Assembly (NCBI RefSeq): GCF_000147675.1
Contig: NZ_ADGQ01000062.1
Span: forward strand, 1-41,309
Direction of reading: 5' to 3'
DNA: 41,309 bases
Source: Peptostreptococcus stomatis DSM 17678
GTDB lineage: Bacteria; Bacillota; Clostridia; Peptostreptococcales; Peptostreptococcaceae
How positions within the stretch are numbered: position 1 is the stretch's first letter; the number at the start of each line of letters is the position of its first letter. The notes under the pieces were generated by a model. That model made no database searches. It was not told the origin of the DNA and worked only from the letters and a program-made list of their open reading frames with translations. Below are positions 38,133-41,309 of this stretch, in pieces. The position numbers and the translations under genes are program-made.

Positions 38133-39149
38133 CTAAAAAAGTTTTTTTGCTTCCTCAAGAAGCATCTCCCTAACCTCTTCAAGGCTTTTATCCCTAAAAG
38201 TACAGCCTGATGCCCTAATATGACCACCACCACCAAAAGTAGCTGCCAACTCTGTACAGTCAATATGTGACTTAGACCTTAGGCTTACCCTAATCTCATC
38301 AAGTTCCTTTTGTTTGATAAAGATGCCCAGTTCAACACCATCTATATCCCTGGTATAAGGTATGATTGCATCAATATCACCATACTCTAGTCCATACTTG
38401 TCTAACATATCCTTGGTAACTATGGCTAGGCATATTTTCGAGTCAACTATCTCTAGTTTATTTAAGCACTCACCCAAGATCCTATAATAGGCTGGTGAAT
38501 TTTTCTGGTAAATATTCTCTATAATTTCCTGTTTTCTAGCCCCCCTGGCTATCAGGTCGGCTGCCATCAGTAAAGATGATGGCTCTGTATTTGAATACTG
38601 GAAGTTACCAGTATCTGTAACCAGACCGGCATAAAGGGGTGTTGCAATTTCTGATCCTATTATGGGCCTAGACTTTATATCCTCATATCTGGTAATAATA
38701 TTATAGACCAACTCACATGTTGAAGATGCCTTAGGATCTATATAGTTTATAAAGCCATAATCACCATTAGTATGGTGGTGGTCTATACAAATGATACCCT
38801 TGGCAGTCTCAAGCAGGTTCTTGTCTATACATATCCTATCATAAGACCCTGAATCCAGGGCTATTACTGTATATCCCTCTAGGCTGGATACCTGGTCAGA
38901 AGTATTTCTTAGGCCTTCTTTGTTCAAAAAAGCCAGGTTACTAGGATAGTCATCATCTAACAAATATATATATTCCTTATTCAAGGCATCTAAAAATCCA
39001 CACATAGCCAATGATGACCCTATATTGTCACCATCTGGGTTTATGTGAGAAGTCACTACAAATTTATTCTCATTTAATATATAGTCTATTATCTTATTAA
39101 TTTCTACAAGGAATTCTTCTGACAGACTCCTGTTTTTTATATTGGCCAT
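38133..39149 (-). CDS. nrnA: DHH-family oligoribonuclease / pAp phosphatase
   Basis: A DHH-DHHA1 phosphoesterase of the NrnA type that degrades very short RNAs and dephosphorylates pAp. Motifs: SHINPDGDNIGSS (first metal site), IALDSGS, the DHHH signature, and the C-terminal DHHA1 motif GGGGHIRASG. The upstream ATG (39176) adds nine residues; ATG 39149, seven bases after GGGAGG, is the better start (338 residues). In most Firmicutes rbfA precedes this gene; here a sortase cluster lies upstream instead and the gene has its own promoter. Confidence 0.93.
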   Translation of the reverse strand: MANIKNRSLSEEFLVEINKIIDYILNENKFVVTSHINPDGDNIGSSLAMCGFLDALNKEYIYLLDDDYPSNLAFLNKEGLRNTSDQVSSLEGYTVIALDSGSYDRICIDKNLLETAKGIICIDHHHTNGDYGFINYIDPKASSTCELVYNIITRYEDIKSRPIIGSEIATPLYAGLVTDTGNFQYSNTEPSSLLMAADLIARGARKQEIIENIYQKNSPAYYRILGECLNKLEIVDSKICLAIVTKDMLDKYGLEYGDIDAIIPYTRDIDGVELGIFIKQKELDEIRVSLRSKSHIDCTELAATFGGGGHIRASGCTFRDKSLEEVREMLLEEAKKLF

Positions 39150-39181
39150 CCTTCTACCTCCCTTAGTGTAATCCATTATTT

Positions 39182-39210
39182 ATTATACATGAAAAAGTAT
39201 ATTTTGGCTA
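39182..39210 (-). promoter_or_regulatory. Promoter of the nrnA-truB-ribF operon
   Basis: TAGCCA (39210-39205), a 17-bp spacer and TATAAT (39187-39182) on the minus strand, about 33 bp before the preferred nrnA start. Confidence 0.55.
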
Positions 39211-39292
39211 TAGGTTTAAGGACTTGTTGGCTTATGATTCAGGTGGATAAATGATTGTTTCTTAATAGAGATTTTAGACTATATTTAGTATA

Positions 39293-39334
39293 CAAAAAAG
39301 GAAGGCATCTAGAAATAAACTAGATTGCCTTCCC
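39293..39334 (-). terminator. Terminator of the sortase gene
   Basis: A 13-bp stem with one mismatch (39300-39312 with 39320-39333) is followed on the minus strand by TTTTTTG. It separates the surface-protein cluster from the nrnA operon. Confidence 0.85.
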
Positions 39335-39375
39335 CCTTAGGAATAATTAAAAAGTTTCTTTTATATACTTTATAT

Positions 39376-40080
39376 TTAATTTTCCTCAATATTTTCTACA
39401 TCTTTTATCAATTCTGCTTTAACTAGCAGCCTTTGATAATTTTGAGGGTATGGGTGGCAGGTCATTAAGATTAACCTTGTCTTCCCTTCTTGTCTGGTGA
39501 ACTTACTCCAGTCAGTTGGTTCAATTATTTCTCGTCCCACTACCTTATAGTGGAGAACCTCTTCTTTTGTAGTAATCTTTATTTCATCACCATCTTTTAA
39601 TTTGTCGATTTTTAAAAAGGTTTGTTCTTCGTTTCTTCCTCCCCTGTGTCCTGCAAGTACAGTCACAGTATTTTCATTGGAAGAAGGTAAATCTGTACCT
39701 TCTAAAACTCCTGCTCCATCTTTTAGGGACTTAATCTTTGTATCTTCAACAATCGGTAAGACAACACCTATCTTGTCAATCCTTATGACTCCTATAGCCG
39801 ATGAATAAATTTCACCAACTTCTCCTTGTATAGAAGTCTCATCTATTGTTTCAGAACCAGTTTTTTCTCTTCCTGACTGCTTGTCACTTTTTGCCTTATT
39901 ATTTTTGGCTTGATTTTTGACAAGTAGACTTTCAAGGCTGGTCGCCTTATCTTTCATACTGTGAAGTTTATACTTTTGGTAAAGTAAAAAACTCACAGAG
40001 AAAAGAACTAATATAATCCCTATATATATAAAGAGCTTTCCTCTTTTTTTTGTTTGATTTTTTCTTTTTTTACTTCGCAT
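39376..40080 (-). CDS. Sortase
   Basis: A 234-residue membrane-anchored transpeptidase that cuts LPXTG-type motifs and links surface proteins to the wall or to each other. A basic N-terminus and one membrane helix (about 16-34) precede a charged linker and the sortase barrel (about 92-225) with His145 (LAGHRGG), Cys208 (LMTCHPYP) and Arg217 (QRLLV). The catalytic motifs resemble class C (pilus) sortases, but there is no C-terminal membrane helix and no obvious lid motif, so the class is uncertain. It overlaps the end of the LPKTG gene by 11 bp, so that protein is its likely substrate. Confidence 0.92.
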   Translation of the reverse strand: MRSKKRKNQTKKRGKLFIYIGIILVLFSVSFLLYQKYKLHSMKDKATSLESLLVKNQAKNNKAKSDKQSGREKTGSETIDETSIQGEVGEIYSSAIGVIRIDKIGVVLPIVEDTKIKSLKDGAGVLEGTDLPSSNENTVTVLAGHRGGRNEEQTFLKIDKLKDGDEIKITTKEEVLHYKVVGREIIEPTDWSKFTRQEGKTRLILMTCHPYPQNYQRLLVKAELIKDVENIEEN

Positions 40081-41125
40081 GTTTTCTAAGTCTATAACCT
40101 ACTAATGACAGACAAGCTCCTAGGGCAAGTATCAACCAAGCAAATGTTGATGGATTTATTCCATCTCCTGTCTTTGGAAGAACTGGTCTTGGATTAGGAG
40201 TGTTAGGCTTAGGTGGAGTTGGTTTATTTGGTGTAGGTTTATTTGGTGTAGGCTTATTTGGCGTAGGTGGTTTTGGTGGATCTTCCTTCTTGTTAGTAAT
40301 TGTTATACCATCCCTCATACTTCCACCATAGATTACCTTATACTGCTTACCATCAAACTTAATAATATTTCCATTTTCTCCAACTTCTTTAATAGTATAG
40401 CGGTAGTATTCATCAGAATCTGACTTAGCTTCTAAATCAGTGAATTCTCCAGACCACTTATTAGCCTTGTTAAGTTCAAGTCTCTTACCTGTAGCCTTTC
40501 CTTCTCTATACAATTCTACTACTATCTTGTTTGTTGGTTCAGCGATATTATTATCCTTACTATCCTTCCACAACTTTGTCACCTTAAGGTCTATTTTATC
40601 TGCTGTTGGTGGTGTCCATGGAGTATATGGTGGTGTGTAGTTATTGGTAATCTTAAAGCCATCCTTCATATCTCCTGTATAGTTTACACTAAACTGCATA
40701 CCTCCAAATATGATTGAGCCTGCATTCTCTCCAACTTCCTTAACTGTATAATTATAGTAGGTTGTAGAGCCTAGTTTCTCTGCTACTGGAAGTTTCTTGA
40801 ACTCTCCTGACCAGTTGTTGCCCTTATTAAGTTCAAGTTTATTGCCTGTAGCTACTCCATCCCTATATAGTTCTACTTCTAACTTTTCTACAGGTTTTTC
40901 ACGACCTAATAGGTTCCAGTTCTTTTCTACCTTTATATTTCTAAAAGGTGGTTCCATTGGTGTCCATGGTCTTTTCTCCTTATTGGTAACTGTAAGGCCA
41001 TCCTTCATTGTACCTCCATAAGTTACTCCATACCACTTACCAAGTAATTGAATGGCTCCTCCACTTTCTCCTACTTCTTTGACAGTATATTTATAGTAGT
41101 TTGTAGATCCAAGACCATCAGCCAC
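40070..41125 (-). CDS. Cna-B repeat surface protein with LPKTG anchor (downstream part of a frameshifted gene)
   Basis: This 351-residue reading frame is the C-terminal part of a larger secreted protein. It contains the end of one Cna-B repeat and two full ones (about 60-170 and 180-285). Each shows the KV-K-W strand, the YTVKEVGE glutamate and the ITN asparagine typical of intramolecular isopeptide bonds. A Pro-rich PTPNK spacer, LPKTG, a hydrophobic helix and a basic tail follow. The nominal start Met lies mid-repeat and has no signal peptide. Homologous sequence continues upstream in another frame to the window edge, so the gene is interrupted by one missing base near 41177. It overlaps the sortase that probably anchors it. 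Likely a pilin or adhesin stalk. Confidence 0.85.
   Translation of the reverse strand: MADGLGSTNYYKYTVKEVGESGGAIQLLGKWYGVTYGGTMKDGLTVTNKEKRPWTPMEPPFRNIKVEKNWNLLGREKPVEKLEVELYRDGVATGNKLELNKGNNWSGEFKKLPVAEKLGSTTYYNYTVKEVGENAGSIIFGGMQFSVNYTGDMKDGFKITNNYTPPYTPWTPPTADKIDLKVTKLWKDSKDNNIAEPTNKIVVELYREGKATGKRLELNKANKWSGEFTDLEAKSDSDEYYRYTIKEVGENGNIIKFDGKQYKVIYGGSMRDGITITNKKEDPPKPPTPNKPTPNKPTPNKPTPPKPNTPNPRPVLPKTGDGINPSTFAWLILALGACLSLVGYRLRKHAK
40221..40265. repeat. Three tandem 15-bp units coding for PTPNK
   Basis: Units 40221-40235, 40236-40250 and 40251-40265 are nearly identical and encode the Pro-rich wall-spanning spacer. The copy number may vary between strains. Confidence 0.8.
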
Positions 41126-41172
41126 ATCAAGTTTTTCAAAAGTACCTGTCCAGTTATTAGCCTTTGTTAGAT

Positions 41173-41309
41173 CTAATTTTTACCTGTAGCTACTCCATCC
41201 TTGTATAGTTCAACTTCTATCTTTTCTACAGGACCCACTAGGTAATTGTTGTCCTTATCTTTCCAAACCTTAGTAACCTTTAAATCTCTTGTTGGTGGTA
41301 TCATTGGTG
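41173..41309 (-). pseudogene. Upstream fragment of the Cna-B surface protein gene, ending at a frameshift
   Basis: On the minus strand the frame from the window edge reads PMIPPTRDLKVTKVWKDKDN and on to KDGVATGKN, a Cna-B repeat start. It then hits TAG at 41175-41173. The aligned position in the next repeats reads ATG-KxLELNK, and inserting one A in the A5 run (41177-41181) gives TGKKLDLTKANNWTG, joining the downstream frame. So this is one gene with a single-base deletion, or a read error. The N-terminus lies outside the window. Confidence 0.8.

Noticed and set aside
40216-41309. Repeated blocks as a CRISPR array or other mobile repeat
   Set aside because: The repeats are coding: Pro-rich PTPNK units and Cna-B domains in a surface protein, with no spacers.

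Overview
The window comes from a low-GC, Gram-positive anaerobe of the Clostridia, most likely Peptostreptococcaceae (a Peptostreptococcus-like genome). Three things point there. Two secreted proteins each carry three CWB2 repeats, the wall-anchoring module typical of Clostridioides difficile and relatives. The block nrnA-truB-ribF-rpsO-pnp followed by M16 peptidase-ftsK-rimO-pgsA-recA is typical of clostridial chromosomes. Promoters and Shine-Dalgarno sites are of the classical Firmicute type. The taxon is inferred from gene content, not from a marker-gene search.

Layout. 1-7.4 kb (minus): a secreted S8 protease cut by the window edge, and a 1572-residue wall protein with NEAT-like, FIVAR-like and CWB2 domains. 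7.7-10.2 kb (minus): thioredoxin and a two-component system. 10.4-10.9 kb (plus): a Lys-rich protein with a ribbon-helix-helix tail. 11.0-13.1 kb (minus): a NhaC-family transporter behind a lysine riboswitch. 13.2-15.5 kb: a secreted GH73-type autolysin divergent from a MarR regulator. 15.5-20.1 kb (minus): Sir2, scpB, scpA, an M50 protease and RNase J. 20.3-22.8 kb (plus): a YdjM-type membrane protein and an unusual IMP dehydrogenase. 23.0-30.1 kb (minus): recA, pgsA, rimO, ftsK and an M16 peptidase. 30.3-32.4 kb (minus): a CWB2-SH3-NlpC/P60 hydrolase. 32.5-39.2 kb (minus): pnp, a DegV protein, rpsO, ribF, truB and nrnA. 39.4-41.3 kb (minus): a sortase and its neighbouring Cna-B/LPKTG surface protein.

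The housekeeping genes cover chromosome segregation (ScpAB, FtsK, RecA), RNA decay and translation (RNase J, PNPase, NrnA, TruB, RimO, S15) and membrane lipid synthesis. Interspersed are cell-surface genes using two anchoring routes: CWB2 repeats and sortase/LPXTG.

The most notable observations are these. (i) A lysine riboswitch with its terminator controls the NhaC-type gene, so that gene is probably a lysine transporter. (ii) Two surface-protein genes are out of frame by one base at A/T homopolymers: A9 just after the start of the S8 protease, and A5 in a Cna-B repeat of the LPKTG protein. These could be phase or slippage switches or sequencing errors. (iii) The IMP dehydrogenase resembles the Tritrichomonas foetus (parabasalid) enzyme down to the numbering of the catalytic residues. 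(iv) A possible three-way-junction RNA lies just before the M16-ftsK-rimO-pgsA operon. (v) Operator-like repeats sit upstream of the response regulator and between MarR and the autolysin. No CRISPR array, tRNA, rRNA, transposase or phage gene was seen.
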